DNA of 38,347 bases from Akkermansia muciniphila (GTDB taxonomy: Bacteria; Verrucomicrobiota; Kiritimatiellia; RFP12; UBA1067): positions 1 to 38,347 of the forward strand of contig CAMBQV010000007.1 of assembly GCA_945870145.1 (NCBI GenBank). The letters run 5' to 3'. The number at the start of each line of letters is the position of its first letter. The first letter of the stretch is position 1. The notes beneath the pieces were generated by a model that worked only from the letters and a program-made list of their open reading frames with translations, did not search any database and had not been told where the DNA came from. The translations under genes and the position numbers were made by a program. Of the stretch, positions 8,840 through 17,505 are shown piece after piece.

Positions 8840-9937
8840 TTATTTATTTGAGAGCGTGCCGACCCAATCACGCATCTTGGCGAGTGTTTTCTGCCATTGG
8901 CGGGGATCGGTGCGGAGATCGAGGAAGGTATCGAAGAGGTGAAGCCAGGCGCTCCAGAAGAACTCGATGAACATCATCCGTTCTTCAATCTTGCCTGTGT
9001 CTTCCACTTGCTCACCCTTGGGCAGTTTGAGTCCGCGGAAGGCAAAATCTGAATCCATATTTGCCGTATAAGACGCTCCTGCATGGGCTAAAGTGACTTT
9101 TGCGCGCTTCAATTTCTTACCGCAGATCAAGGCTGTACCGGCTTCGCGGCTGTTCAGCGGCAACCCTTTTCGCAAGGCGACTTCGTGGGCGCCTTGACCT
9201 TCACGGAAGAAGGTGACAGGCCCTTCCAGCATGATACCGAATTCACGTCCATCCGGCAGATGATAGACGCCACCGTCCTTCTCCCAGGCGAACCAGAGCC
9301 ATGTCATAAAGTCCATGCCCAACGTACCTTCAATCGGTGGATCGATGGTGTCATCTGGCGTAAACATCACAGGATCGAGATCCTTGGCATTCACCTGTTT
9401 CCGGCGCATCGCAGCGGTTTCGGCGGTCAGCAGGATCGGCATCGAGTCGAGTGTCTCTTTAGCATAAAGCACAAAGGCATCAATCTGTTGATCGCTCAGT
9501 GCGCCTGCGATCAGCAGGTCATTACGAAAATCAAGCACGGTCGGGATGCTCTGCAAGGTCGGCGGCATCTTGGGCTGAAGCATCGCGATCACGCGTGCCT
9601 TTACCTCTGCCTTGGCCTTCCGTGAGAGGTTTTCCACGCCACGTGCCTTCATCTCGATATCCTCTTCGAGCTTCTGATAGGCACGTAACAGAGAGGAGGG
9701 GATTTTCTTCTCCGCCTTCAACAACTGAACACTCAAGAAGGGTCCCGTAACACACTTTTCATCTGTAATTTCACGGTCGAAAAGATGTCGGGGGCCAACC
9801 CAACCTGAGATTGGATCGCGGTCCAATTTCTCAATCGGAGGGGCGAGTCGCTTGGCAAACTCCTCAACAATGGCGGAGGTAAATTGCTGCGTCAAATAGA
9901 AGAGACGAAAACTGACATTGCCTGATTCAAAACCCAT
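8840..9937 (-). CDS. RdgC-like protein (recombination-associated)
   Basis: The 365-residue protein resembles E. coli RdgC in order and character. It opens with a short strand-rich segment (SFRLFYLTQ), then has IPSSLLRAYQKLEEDIE followed by a lysine-rich stretch and KAEVKARVIAMLQPKMPP, and then VLDFRNDLLIAGALSDQQIDAF. RdgC forms a ring around DNA and limits RecA loading. It is known mainly from Proteobacteria, and this version is about 60 residues longer. ATG has an AAGGAG ribosome site. A fragment of a paralogue survives at 4876-4950 beside the restriction operon, so rdgC-like genes may belong to this island's cargo. Call made by eye; an HMM search would settle it. Confidence 0.68.
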   Translation of the reverse strand: MGFESGNVSFRLFYLTQQFTSAIVEEFAKRLAPPIEKLDRDPISGWVGPRHLFDREITDEKCVTGPFLSVQLLKAEKKIPSSLLRAYQKLEEDIEMKARGVENLSRKAKAEVKARVIAMLQPKMPPTLQSIPTVLDFRNDLLIAGALSDQQIDAFVLYAKETLDSMPILLTAETAAMRRKQVNAKDLDPVMFTPDDTIDPPIEGTLGMDFMTWLWFAWEKDGGVYHLPDGREFGIMLEGPVTFFREGQGAHEVALRKGLPLNSREAGTALICGKKLKRAKVTLAHAGASYTANMDSDFAFRGLKLPKGEQVEDTGKIEERMMFIEFFWSAWLHLFDTFLDLRTDPRQWQKTLAKMRDWVGTLSNK

Positions 9938-10253
9938 ACGACTCCTTAGCTATAACTTCAGAAGAATTGCCTTATTGCCTTATTGCGTCATTACCGCTTC
10001 GCTTTCGGCTTTCGCCGAATGGTTTCCGCTTCGCTCCAACGAGCCTTATTGAAATGCAACTACCGGACCACAAAGACACTAAGATTATAAGAATTTAAAG
10101 TATTTCTCTTCTTCGTGGCTTAGTGGCTTCGTGCGATACGGTTACTCATTCGTTTATCCCCGGGGGATTAACTGCCAACTGGTACTGCCGACTGCCGACT
10201 GCTACTGCCAACTGCTACTGCCGACTGCCGACTGCTACTGCCGACTGCCACTG
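9938..10253. repeat. Composite intergenic repeat region between rdgC-like gene and topA
   Basis: No gene is visible here. The stretch holds several repeat modules also found elsewhere in the window: CTATAACTTCA plus GAATTGCCTTATTGCC (9951-9984; compare 20903-20937), an ACCACAAAGACACTAAG piece, CTTCGTGGCTTAGTGGCTTCG (10111-10131; compare 20829-20850), and the core GTTACTCATTCGTTTAT (10141-10157). It ends with a degenerate tandem of ACTGCCGACTGC/ACTGCCAACTGC from about 10171 to 10252. ORFs called here are frame artefacts of the repeats. Confidence 0.8.
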
Positions 10254-10270
10254 CGCCGCCTCGGGCGGCG
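10254..10270. terminator. GC-rich hairpin after topA
   Basis: CGCCGCC-TCG-GGCGGCG is a perfect 7-bp stem just beyond the topA stop codon (minus strand). No T-run follows on the minus strand, so it may be a 3'-end stabiliser or a weak terminator. Confidence 0.35.
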
Positions 10271-10279
10271 GGATTGCCT

Positions 10280-12805
10280 CTATTCGTCCTTCTTATCCGT
10301 CGCCTTCTTATTCAAGCCCAACTGCTCAGCATAAACTTCAAACTTCGAAATCTGGCCCTTGTAGCGGAAGACCAAACGCTTCATTGCCGCACGCTGACGG
10401 AAGGTCAGAGACTGCTGGCGCGCGAATTGACCTGCGAGGCTATCATAGAAGTCCTTGTCGTTGAAGACCAACTTGCCCCGTTTCACGGGCTCTTGCCACT
10501 CTGTGACCTGCCCGAGCATCTCTAAGAGAAGCGGACTTTCATTATCCTGTTCCGGTTTTGCTTGTTCAGCAGAGAGGCCTAATTGCTCAGTGACCGCTTG
10601 AAAATCTTTAAACTGGGAGGCATTCTGAATAATGATACGCTCCAGCGCAGCCATTTGTTTGTCGCTGAGTTTGCGGCCATTCATCATTTGACTCCGTAGC
10701 GACTCCACAAACTCGGTTTGCGATTCCGAGAGCTGCACCTGGGACAACAAGTCAAAACGCATCATGGAAGACTCTGTCGTGGCCATGGACTGATCAGAGA
10801 CAACCAAGTCATTGTACCCGAGTGCCATCAACTGAGCATCCAGATCCGGGATCTGCGAACGGTAACGCATCGCAATCTTCACAAGTGCCTCTACCTGCTT
10901 ATCGGTAATCGGCTTCTCCTTGGTTTCAATCTGCTCAACGATCGAAGTAACAAAGCGCGCATCGCTGTACTTACGTTTCCCCCGTTGAACCTCGGGTCCC
11001 CATTCCTTAACAAGGCTGACCAAAGCCATGACCCCCTCCACCTTTGCCATTTCTGCAGGCGGTTCCTTGGCCAGCTCCATCCACGTTGAAAAACGTTGAT
11101 AGAAATCAGCCATCATCTGGGTCCACTCCGTACGCCCCTCCTCGACGTGATCCAACTCCTCCTCCATCGCAGCAGTGAAGCCGACATTAAACAGAGAATC
11201 GAGTTTTGCCACAAGGAGATCATTCACCTTCAACCCTAACTCGGTGGGTGTCAACTGACGCTTCTCGCGGGTCGTGTATTCGCGTGAATTCAATGTTTCG
11301 ATAATGGCCGCATACGTCGAAGGACGCCCCACGCCATTCGCTTCGAGCGCCCTGATGAGCGACGCTTCACTATACCGTGCAGGGGGCTTGGTCTCTTTGC
11401 GGTCACTTAACCAGTTGAGAACATCGAGCAGGTCGCCTGGCGCCAATGGCGGAAGATGGTCAACCTCTTCAACTTCCTCCTCCTCATCATCCTCTTTTTT
11501 CTTATGGATATTGATGGCCATCACCTTCAGGAAGCCATCGAACAACACCTCAGAAGCCGAGGCAAAGAATGTATAGATATGGGAAAGCCCCTCTTTACTG
11601 GGCTGAATCTCGACCGTCTTCTGCTGGAGTTTCGCAGCAGACATCTGGCTGGCGACAAAACGCTTCCAGATCAGATCATAAAGCTTAAGGGACTGCGCAT
11701 CCAGAACCCCTTTCAGGCTTTCAGGCGTACGCAGAATATCCGTTGGACGAATCGCCTCATGGGCCTCCTGCGCATTGCTACGGCTCTTGTAGAAATTAGG
11801 TGTTTCTGGATAATAAGCAGCCCCATACGAGGCGGTGATATAATCCTTTGCAGAGGCCTGAGCGTCACGCGCGATATTGAACGAATCCGTACGCATATAG
11901 GTGATCAGACCCACTGCACCCGCATTGCCAATCTCGACACCTTCGTAGAGCTTCTGCGCAAGACTCATCGTACGATTGGGCGAGAACCCACAAAAACTAG
12001 AGGCTGCCTGCTGAAGCGTCGAGGTGATGAAGGGAGGCAAAGGCCTGCGGGAGGTCTCGCGGATGCGAACATCCTTGACCGACATCCGGCTTCCCTCGAT
12101 CTCCGAGAGCAGTGCACGGGCAGCGCCTTCCGAGTTGATGGCCGGCTTCTCGCCATCAATCTTCACCAGCTTAATTGAAAAGGGATCTTTCGGCGGGGTC
12201 TGACGGGAAACATTAGCGCCCATAACCCAGTATTCTTCAATCTTAAACGCCTGAATCTCGCGCTCACGTTCAGAGACTAAGCGCAAGGCCACGGACTGCA
12301 CGCGCCCCGCACTTAAACCGCGCTTGATGCGACTCCAGAGCATCGGACTGACTTTATAGCCCACAATCCGATCCAAGACGCGGCGTGCCTGCTGGGCGTT
12401 GACCCGATTCATATCAATAACGCCTGGATTATCAAAGGCGGCCTTGACCGCCCGCGACGTGATTTCATTGTACTGAACACGATAAAAAGGCGTCTCCTTG
12501 GCCTCACCCAAAAGCGTCTCCTTCAAATGCCAAGCAATGGCCTCTCCTTCACGGTCAGGATCGGGTGCCAGATAGATCACATCAGCCGTCTTCGCGGCCT
12601 TCTTGAGCTCTGCAACCGTCTTTGTCTTATCTGAGGAGACGACATACTTAGGAGTAAACCCATGTTCAATATCAACGCCCAACGTACGTTCTGGCAAGTC
12701 GCGGATATGCCCCACGGATGACTTGACCACATAGTCAGAACCTAAAATTTTTCCGATTGTCTTGGCCTTCGCTGGCGACTCGACAATGACAAGCTTCTTT
12801 CCCAT
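10280..12805 (-). CDS. topA: DNA topoisomerase I with unusual C-terminal repeats
   Basis: This type IA topoisomerase relaxes negative supercoils. The Toprim domain is clear (IVESPAKAKTIGKIL at 7-21, PDPDREGEAIAWHL at 81-94). The active-site tyrosine is Y303 in GLITYMRTDS. The core continues to about residue 590. Instead of the C4 zinc ribbons of E. coli TopA, residues 593-831 hold three related blocks of about 65-75 residues without cysteines. Blocks 1 and 3 share VKEWGPEVQRGK / VTEWQEPVKRGK, and all three end in a helix like DKQMAALERIIIQNASQF. ATG has a GGAAGAG ribosome site. dprA lies 45 bp upstream in the same direction, the common dprA-topA order. Confidence 0.95.
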   Translation of the reverse strand: MGKKLVIVESPAKAKTIGKILGSDYVVKSSVGHIRDLPERTLGVDIEHGFTPKYVVSSDKTKTVAELKKAAKTADVIYLAPDPDREGEAIAWHLKETLLGEAKETPFYRVQYNEITSRAVKAAFDNPGVIDMNRVNAQQARRVLDRIVGYKVSPMLWSRIKRGLSAGRVQSVALRLVSEREREIQAFKIEEYWVMGANVSRQTPPKDPFSIKLVKIDGEKPAINSEGAARALLSEIEGSRMSVKDVRIRETSRRPLPPFITSTLQQAASSFCGFSPNRTMSLAQKLYEGVEIGNAGAVGLITYMRTDSFNIARDAQASAKDYITASYGAAYYPETPNFYKSRSNAQEAHEAIRPTDILRTPESLKGVLDAQSLKLYDLIWKRFVASQMSAAKLQQKTVEIQPSKEGLSHIYTFFASASEVLFDGFLKVMAINIHKKKEDDEEEEVEEVDHLPPLAPGDLLDVLNWLSDRKETKPPARYSEASLIRALEANGVGRPSTYAAIIETLNSREYTTREKRQLTPTELGLKVNDLLVAKLDSLFNVGFTAAMEEELDHVEEGRTEWTQMMADFYQRFSTWMELAKEPPAEMAKVEGVMALVSLVKEWGPEVQRGKRKYSDARFVTSIVEQIETKEKPITDKQVEALVKIAMRYRSQIPDLDAQLMALGYNDLVVSDQSMATTESSMMRFDLLSQVQLSESQTEFVESLRSQMMNGRKLSDKQMAALERIIIQNASQFKDFQAVTEQLGLSAEQAKPEQDNESPLLLEMLGQVTEWQEPVKRGKLVFNDKDFYDSLAGQFARQQSLTFRQRAAMKRLVFRYKGQISKFEVYAEQLGLNKKATDKKDE

Positions 12806-12850
12806 TTAATCTCTTCCTTTCTAAAAACGTTGTTACAGCCTTGTGAACCT

Positions 12851-13987
12851 TTACGACGCCCGCATGACCGAGCCACCTGGCATCAACTTCACAAGCCGTT
12901 TAATCTGCAAACTCACCAAAAGCGCATTCACACGTCCAGCCGGCAGCTCCGTTTTACGAATAATCACATCAATCAGGGTTCCCCCCTCTTCGATATTCGC
13001 CATCACGGACCGTTCCTCTGCCATCAAAACAGGTGCTGGACGCTCTTCCTTCAGGGCCGCCTTTTTTAAGGGGTTGGCCAAACTGGCGGAGATGCGTGCA
13101 CTTTTCCCGACAAACAAATCTTGAACCTCTTCAATAACCTCTTCTGGCGAAGTCACCAAGCGAGCCCCCTGCTTCAGCAAGGCATGACACCCTTGGGAGG
13201 CCGCCGAGTCAATCCGCCCCGGAATCGCCATTACCGACCGGTTTTGCTCCATCCCCTGCCTCGCCGTGATCAGCGTACCACTATTCATCGGGGCTTCCAC
13301 AACCAACACACCCTTTGAGAGCCCGCTCACAATGCGGTTTCGCATCGGAAACGTCTGCCGATCGGGTTGACGACCAAACGGATACTCGGAGATAACCGCA
13401 CCCCCTTGAGTCGCAATCTCACGCGCCAAGGTCGTGTTTGACTTTGGATAAAGACAGTCCAAAGCACCACCCAAAACAGCAATTGTCCGCCCCTTTGCCT
13501 TCAACGCGCCTGCATGCGCCTCAGTATCCACCCCTTCAGCAAGGCCGCTGGTGATGGTATAACCTGCCCCTGCAAGCTGATAGGCGAACCGTCGCGCAGT
13601 CTCACGTCCATACATCGACGGATGACGCGTTCCCACAAGGGCGATTGCCGGCGTATCCAAAACCGCGACCTCACCTGCTATATAGAGAACTAGCGGCGGA
13701 TCGGCGATCTCCTTTAACAAGGCAGGATAGCCTTCATCATCCCATGTGATAATCTTTACACCCGTCTTTGAAGCCCGCACCAGCTCCTCTTCGGCTGAAA
13801 CCTCCTTTAATTCGCGTGTCAGCAAAAGCGCACGTTCACTGCCAATCCCTGGAATTTCCATCAATCGCTCTGCCGAGGTCTCAAAAACAGCTGCCAGCGA
13901 CCCCAGCGCTTCAATAATCTGACGCGCCGTTACAGGGCCGAGTCCTTGAACCCGGTTAAACGCTATCAATGCTTCTCGTTCCGTCAC
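12851..13987 (-). CDS. dprA: DNA-processing protein A
   Basis: DprA/Smf loads RecA on incoming single-stranded DNA in transformation. The protein (378 residues) has a helix-hairpin-helix-like N-terminus (VQGLGPVTARQIIEAL, IPGIGSERAL), then the Rossmann-like core with ALVGTRHPSMYGRETAR, TSGLAEGVDTEAHAGAL, GGALDCLYP and FPMRNRIVSGLS. The C-terminus (from about 310) resembles a winged helix (LIDVIIRKTELPAGRVNALL). It starts at a GTG at 13987 with a good AAAGGAAAG ribosome site. It is followed by topA. Presence of dprA hints at natural transformation but does not prove it, since many non-competent bacteria keep it. Confidence 0.95.
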   Translation of the reverse strand: MTEREALIAFNRVQGLGPVTARQIIEALGSLAAVFETSAERLMEIPGIGSERALLLTRELKEVSAEEELVRASKTGVKIITWDDEGYPALLKEIADPPLVLYIAGEVAVLDTPAIALVGTRHPSMYGRETARRFAYQLAGAGYTITSGLAEGVDTEAHAGALKAKGRTIAVLGGALDCLYPKSNTTLAREIATQGGAVISEYPFGRQPDRQTFPMRNRIVSGLSKGVLVVEAPMNSGTLITARQGMEQNRSVMAIPGRIDSAASQGCHALLKQGARLVTSPEEVIEEVQDLFVGKSARISASLANPLKKAALKEERPAPVLMAEERSVMANIEEGGTLIDVIIRKTELPAGRVNALLVSLQIKRLVKLMPGGSVMRAS

Positions 13988-14121
13988 GCTTTCCTTTTCC
14001 TCTGAAAAATAAGTAGATGCGCTATGCCTCAGCGCTCAAAAGAATTTAAGGAAATATCATAATTTTTTTGAATTGGCAAGGGTGGAGACGAAAAAAAAAT
14101 GAAATTTTCAACGGTTAACAA

Positions 14122-14150
14122 TTGACCAAGCCGCAAAATAAAGGTAATAT
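14122..14150 (+). promoter_or_regulatory. rpsT promoter
   Basis: TTGACC (14122-14127), a 17-bp spacer and TATAAT-like TAATAT (14145-14150) lie about 49 bp upstream of the rpsT start codon at 14199. The rpsT start has a TAAGGAG ribosome site. Confidence 0.75.
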
Positions 14151-14198
14151 TATGCACGTTTTTACTACGAGAAGAGTATCTTTAAGGAGCAATGTTTC

Positions 14199-14462
14199 AT
14201 GGCGAATATCAAGAGTGCAGTCAAGCGTGCCAAACAGGCCGCCGTTAGTCACACGCGTAACAAGGCTGGCAAAAGCCGTTGTTTGACCTCCCGCAAGAAA
14301 GTTTTAGCGGCGATCGAGTCTGGCAACAAAGAAGAGGCGTTAAAGGCGTTTTCCGCCTATACCTCCGTCTTAGACAAGACAGCCAAGAAGGGCATTATTT
14401 GCAAGAATAACGCTAGCCGCAAGAAATCGCGCATGGCAACGAGCATCGCAAAGCTGGCTTAA
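14199..14462 (+). CDS. rpsT: 30S ribosomal protein S20
   Basis: This small basic protein (87 residues) has the S20 signature: MANIKSAVKRAKQA at the start, many lysines, and the NNASRKKSRMATSIAKL end. S20 binds 16S rRNA in the small subunit. Length is the family norm. It has its own promoter and a hairpin terminator, so it is mainly monocistronic, with lipB 82 bp downstream possibly receiving read-through. Confidence 0.97.
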   Translation: MANIKSAVKRAKQAAVSHTRNKAGKSRCLTSRKKVLAAIESGNKEEALKAFSAYTSVLDKTAKKGIICKNNASRKKSRMATSIAKLA

Positions 14463-14485
14463 CCCCGCTTTGTTGTTATAGCGAG

Positions 14486-14525
14486 CAAGACCGGTCACTC
14501 TACGTAGGTAAGGTGTCCGGTTTTG
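14486..14525 (+). terminator. rpsT terminator
   Basis: CAAGACCGG(T)CAC pairs with GTG(T)CCGGTTTTG around a loop, giving a long stem with one mismatch and the T-run inside the right arm. It sits between rpsT and lipB. Confidence 0.6.
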
Positions 14526-14544
14526 TCATTATGAGCAAACCCGC

Positions 14545-15186
14545 ATGAGAGTGCTATCCATACAGGATTTAGGGAACGACCAACCCTACTCAGAAGTCTT
14601 GACCCTCCAAGAAAAGACGCACGCTGCGCGCTGTACAGGAAACGTACCCGACACCCTCTTCCTCCTGGAGCATCGGCGTGTCTATACGTTGGGACGCTCG
14701 GCTGAAGCTAACAACATCCTTCATTCCGATGAGGATTTGCAACACGCCGGTTTTGATTGTGTCAAGACCTCGCGTGGCGGGGATGTCACCTATCACGGAC
14801 CTGGACAGCTCGTTGGCTACCCCATCCTTCATCTTGGAGAAGCGAACCTGCGCGTACTCGACTATGTCACGTCACTCGAGGAAGCGCTCATCCAAGCCTT
14901 GGCGACCTTTGGCATCCAAGGCAACCGCGACCCCCGAAACAGAGGCGTATGGGTTGGCAATAATAAATTGGCGGCGATCGGCATCCGTGTCGCCCATTCA
15001 GTCACCATGCACGGCTTCGCGCTCAATGTGAATACGCAACTTTCGGATTATGGCGGCATTGTTGCTTGCGGACTTCAAGATGCCGGGATCACCTCCATGA
15101 ACCAGCTTCTGGCTAAAACAGTCGACATGCAAGAGGTTAAACAGTCTGTAAGCTTAGCCTTTAAACGTCTCTTTCATTATGACTGA
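14545..15186 (+). CDS. lipB: Octanoyl-[acyl carrier protein] transferase (lipoate biosynthesis)
   Basis: LipB moves the octanoyl group from ACP to lipoyl-domain lysines, the first step of lipoate assembly. The 213-residue protein has the family motif RGGDVTYHGPGQLVGYPI (77-94), the conserved lysine K141 in GNNKLAAIGIRV, HGFALNVN, and the catalytic cysteine C175 in VACGLQ (most homologues have PCG). It begins 20 bp after the rpsT terminator and has no strong ribosome site, so expression may be low or depend on read-through. No lipA is visible nearby. Confidence 0.94.
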   Translation: MRVLSIQDLGNDQPYSEVLTLQEKTHAARCTGNVPDTLFLLEHRRVYTLGRSAEANNILHSDEDLQHAGFDCVKTSRGGDVTYHGPGQLVGYPILHLGEANLRVLDYVTSLEEALIQALATFGIQGNRDPRNRGVWVGNNKLAAIGIRVAHSVTMHGFALNVNTQLSDYGGIVACGLQDAGITSMNQLLAKTVDMQEVKQSVSLAFKRLFHYD

Positions 15187-15212
15187 CATCCAGACACCGG
15201 GAGTATCCTCAC

Positions 15213-15641
15213 ATGAAAAACATCCTCAAATCAAATGTTGAAGCAGCAGTCGCCATTCTTCTGTTCCCGCAACTTTTCGTCTTTCTCTACTTCTTTTTCC
15301 CAACCCTCCGTGGTGCAGACTGCCTGAGCATGATGAAAACACTCATGCTGTTAGGGTTGACGATTTCACGTCTAGCAGGGCCCATTCTGTATATCCTGTA
15401 CTGGGGCATCACCCTACTCAACCGCGACAAACGGAGAGTTGGCCTCTCCTTTCTCCTTTGTGCCGTAACGGGCTATCTCGGAATCATCGCCTGGAACCAC
15501 TTTATCTTTGAAAACTTTTCCTATTCCTGGGGCTTGCTCCCTGTGCTCATCTGCAGCGGGGGCGTCGGGCTCTACCACTATTTCAAGGACAAAGATCACA
15601 TTGCCCGGCCCAAGCCCGAACTCTTCCTCGCAAGGGAATGA
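15213..15641 (+). CDS. Small membrane protein of unknown function
   Basis: I do not recognise this protein. The 142 residues contain four likely membrane segments: AAVAILLFPQLFVFLYFFF, MLLGLTISRLAGPILYILYW, VGLSFLLCAVTGYLGIIAW and WGLLPVLICSGGVGLYHYF, with a charged C-terminus. It follows lipB by 26 bp, is preceded by a GGGAG ribosome site, and is followed by an AT-rich hairpin. The ORF is real by spacing and composition, but no function is inferred. Confidence 0.65.
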   Translation: MKNILKSNVEAAVAILLFPQLFVFLYFFFPTLRGADCLSMMKTLMLLGLTISRLAGPILYILYWGITLLNRDKRRVGLSFLLCAVTGYLGIIAWNHFIFENFSYSWGLLPVLICSGGVGLYHYFKDKDHIARPKPELFLARE

Positions 15642-15709
15642 TTCTTGAAAACCCCCGATTCTTTTGGCTTTTCTATCCTCCCTCACCCCTACACCTTCCT
15701 TCCTAGGTG

Positions 15710-15736
15710 CGATTTTATTTCAACAAAATAAAATCG
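15710..15736 (+). terminator. AT-rich perfect hairpin between the membrane protein and pgk
   Basis: CGATTTTATTT-caaca-AAATAAAATCG is an 11-bp perfect stem with a 5-nt loop. It sits after the small membrane protein gene and just upstream of the pgk promoter. The stem is mostly A-T and lacks a following T-run, so it may be a weak terminator or a protein-binding site. Confidence 0.4.
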
Positions 15737-15756
15737 TATCCGCCATCACCCCAATC

Positions 15757-15785
15757 TGGACAAAATTCGGATAAAAGGGTATAGT
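15757..15785 (+). promoter_or_regulatory. pgk promoter
   Basis: TGGACA (15757-15762) and TATAGT (15780-15785) have 17-bp spacing. The pgk start codon at 15818 follows with an AAAGGAAA ribosome site. Confidence 0.72.
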
Positions 15786-15817
15786 AACGACTCTTTTTTG
15801 AAAGGAAACGATCCACT

Positions 15818-17062
15818 ATGAGTAAGAAAACACTTCGCGACGTCTGCCTCAAAGGTAAGCGTGTTATCATGCGCGTTGACTTCAACGTGCCGATTAAAGA
15901 CGGTGTCATTGCCGATGATACCCGTGTCAAGGGTGCCCTCCCCTCAATCAATTATGTCCTGGAACAGGGTGGTTCCGTTGTTCTGATGAGCCATTTGGGC
16001 CGTCCTAAAGGAAAAGGTTATGAAGCCGAATTCTCTCTGAAGCTCGTCTCTGACTACCTCGCCAAGATGCTGAACAAGCCTGTCGTCTTCGCACCTGACT
16101 GCGCAAATGCGGATGCCGAAGTTGCAGCACTCCAGCCCGGCGGCATCGTGATGCTCGAAAATACCCGCTTCTACAAGGAAGAAGAGGCCTCGGTCAAGAA
16201 GACCGACGAGATGACTGATGAAGAATACAAGACAAAGAAGGCCGCACTGAAGGAAAAGCAGAAGGTTCTTGCTCAGAAGCTCGCCTCCTACGGCGATATC
16301 TATTGCAATGACGCTTTCGGTTCCGCACATCGCGCCCATGCCTCCACAGCCGTGATTTGCAAGTACATGAAGGAGAACGTCTCTGGCTTCCTGATGGAGA
16401 AGGAGATCGAATATCTGGGTAACGCGGTTGAAAAGCCTGTCCGCCCCTTCGTCGCCATCCTCGGCGGCGCCAAGGTCTCTGACAAGCTCGCAGTCGTCAA
16501 CAACCTGCTCGACAAGGTGGATACCTTGATCATCGGCGGCGGCATGGCCTACACCTTCCTGAAGGCGATGGGACATAACATCGGCAAGTCCATCTGCGAA
16601 CTAGATCAGCTCGAGTACGCGAACCAGATGATTGCCAAGGCCAAGGCCAACGGCAAGCAGCTCCTGCTGCCTGTTGACAATATTGCGGCTGACAAGTTTG
16701 ATCCAGAAGCCAACACGCAGATCGTCGGCAACGACATCCCTGATGGTTGGATGGCCCTGGACATCGGACCGAAGACCACGGCAAACTATGCAGCGGCCAT
16801 CAAGAGCGCCAAGACAGTCGTTTGGAACGGTCCTATGGGCTGCTTCGAGATGAAGAAGTTCGCGGCTGGCACCACGGGTGTCTGCCAGGCTGTGGCCGAC
16901 AGCGGTTCCGTCTCCATCATTGGCGGCGGTGACAGCGTCAACGCGGTCAACAAGAGCGGTCTCGCTCCCAAGATGACCCACATCTCCACCGGCGGCGGAG
17001 CCTCCCTCGAGTATCTCGAAGGCAAGGAACTCCCCGGCGTGGCCGCGCTCAGCAATAAATAA
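15818..17062 (+). CDS. pgk: Phosphoglycerate kinase
   Basis: This enzyme transfers phosphate between 1,3-bisphosphoglycerate and ADP in glycolysis. The 414-residue protein shows VDFNVPI near residue 21, SHLGRPKG, the substrate arginine region [40 protein letters not shown] and the nucleotide loop [10 protein letters not shown] charged insertion ([19 protein letters not shown]) makes it slightly longer than many homologues. It has its own promoter and a strong terminator, so it is a single-gene unit. Unlike many bacteria, gapA and tpi are not adjacent. Confidence 0.97.
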   Translation: MSKKTLRDVCLKGKRVIMRVDFNVPIKDGVIADDTRVKGALPSINYVLEQGGSVVLMSHLGRPKGKGYEAEFSLKLVSDYLAKMLNKPVVFAPDCANADAEVAALQPGGIVMLENTRFYKEEEASVKKTDEMTDEEYKTKKAALKEKQKVLAQKLASYGDIYCNDAFGSAHRAHASTAVICKYMKENVSGFLMEKEIEYLGNAVEKPVRPFVAILGGAKVSDKLAVVNNLLDKVDTLIIGGGMAYTFLKAMGHNIGKSICELDQLEYANQMIAKAKANGKQLLLPVDNIAADKFDPEANTQIVGNDIPDGWMALDIGPKTTANYAAAIKSAKTVVWNGPMGCFEMKKFAAGTTGVCQAVADSGSVSIIGGGDSVNAVNKSGLAPKMTHISTGGGASLEYLEGKELPGVAALSNK

Positions 17063-17082
17063 GCTGCGTCAGATTGCTCAAA

Positions 17083-17121
17083 CAAAAGACGTCCGTTCCT
17101 TGCCGGGAGGGACGTCTTTTG
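17083..17121 (+). terminator. pgk terminator
   Basis: CAAAAGACGTCC (17083-17094) and GGACGTCTTTTG (17110-17121) form a perfect 12-bp stem with a 15-nt loop. The T-run is within the right arm. It is a convincing rho-independent terminator. Confidence 0.85.
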
Positions 17122-17162
17122 CTATTCTGATACCAGAAAACGCTGGGTTGACGGAGACGACT

Positions 17163-17501
17163 ATGAAAAAATGTCCTTATTGTGCTGAAGAGATACAAGA
17201 TGCTGCTATCAAATGCAAACACTGCCATGAGTTCTTGAATGGGCATATCCGTTCGCAACCTGTTCAGCAGACTGTCGAGAATACGGTTCCCTGGTATTGC
17301 AAGACTGGCTCCATCGTCGTCACGTTGCTCTGCGTACCGCCTTTTGCGTTGCCATTAATCTGGTTGCATCCGACGATGAAACTAGTGACAAAAGCCATCT
17401 GGACGCTTGTCACGCTTGCCCTGACGGCTCTGACCATATTTAGCATCATCAAATTCATCCAAGTCTTCAAGGAATTGAATGCGATGCTGCAGGGATTTTA
17501 G
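17163..17501 (+). CDS. Zinc-ribbon membrane protein
   Basis: The protein (112 residues) starts MKKCPYCAEEIQDAAIKCKHC, a zinc ribbon with two CxxC pairs common at the N-terminus of small bacterial membrane proteins. Two hydrophobic segments follow (SIVVTLLCVPPFALPLIWL and IWTLVTLALTALTIFSII). I chose the ATG at 17163 because it has a GGAGAC ribosome site and begins the ribbon. The track's start at 17100 lies inside the pgk terminator. Function unknown. It is convergent with the HzsA-related gene, with only 4 bp between stop codons. Confidence 0.75.
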   Translation: MKKCPYCAEEIQDAAIKCKHCHEFLNGHIRSQPVQQTVENTVPWYCKTGSIVVTLLCVPPFALPLIWLHPTMKLVTKAIWTLVTLALTALTIFSIIKFIQVFKELNAMLQGF

Positions 17502-17505
17502 ACTA

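Noticed and set aside
10171-10253. Possible CRISPR-like array of ACTGCC units
   Set aside because: Units are about 6-13 bp with no unique spacers of regular length; a degenerate simple tandem.
15944-16576. 210-residue minus-strand ORF
   Set aside because: Antisense to pgk, whose codon use creates open frames.
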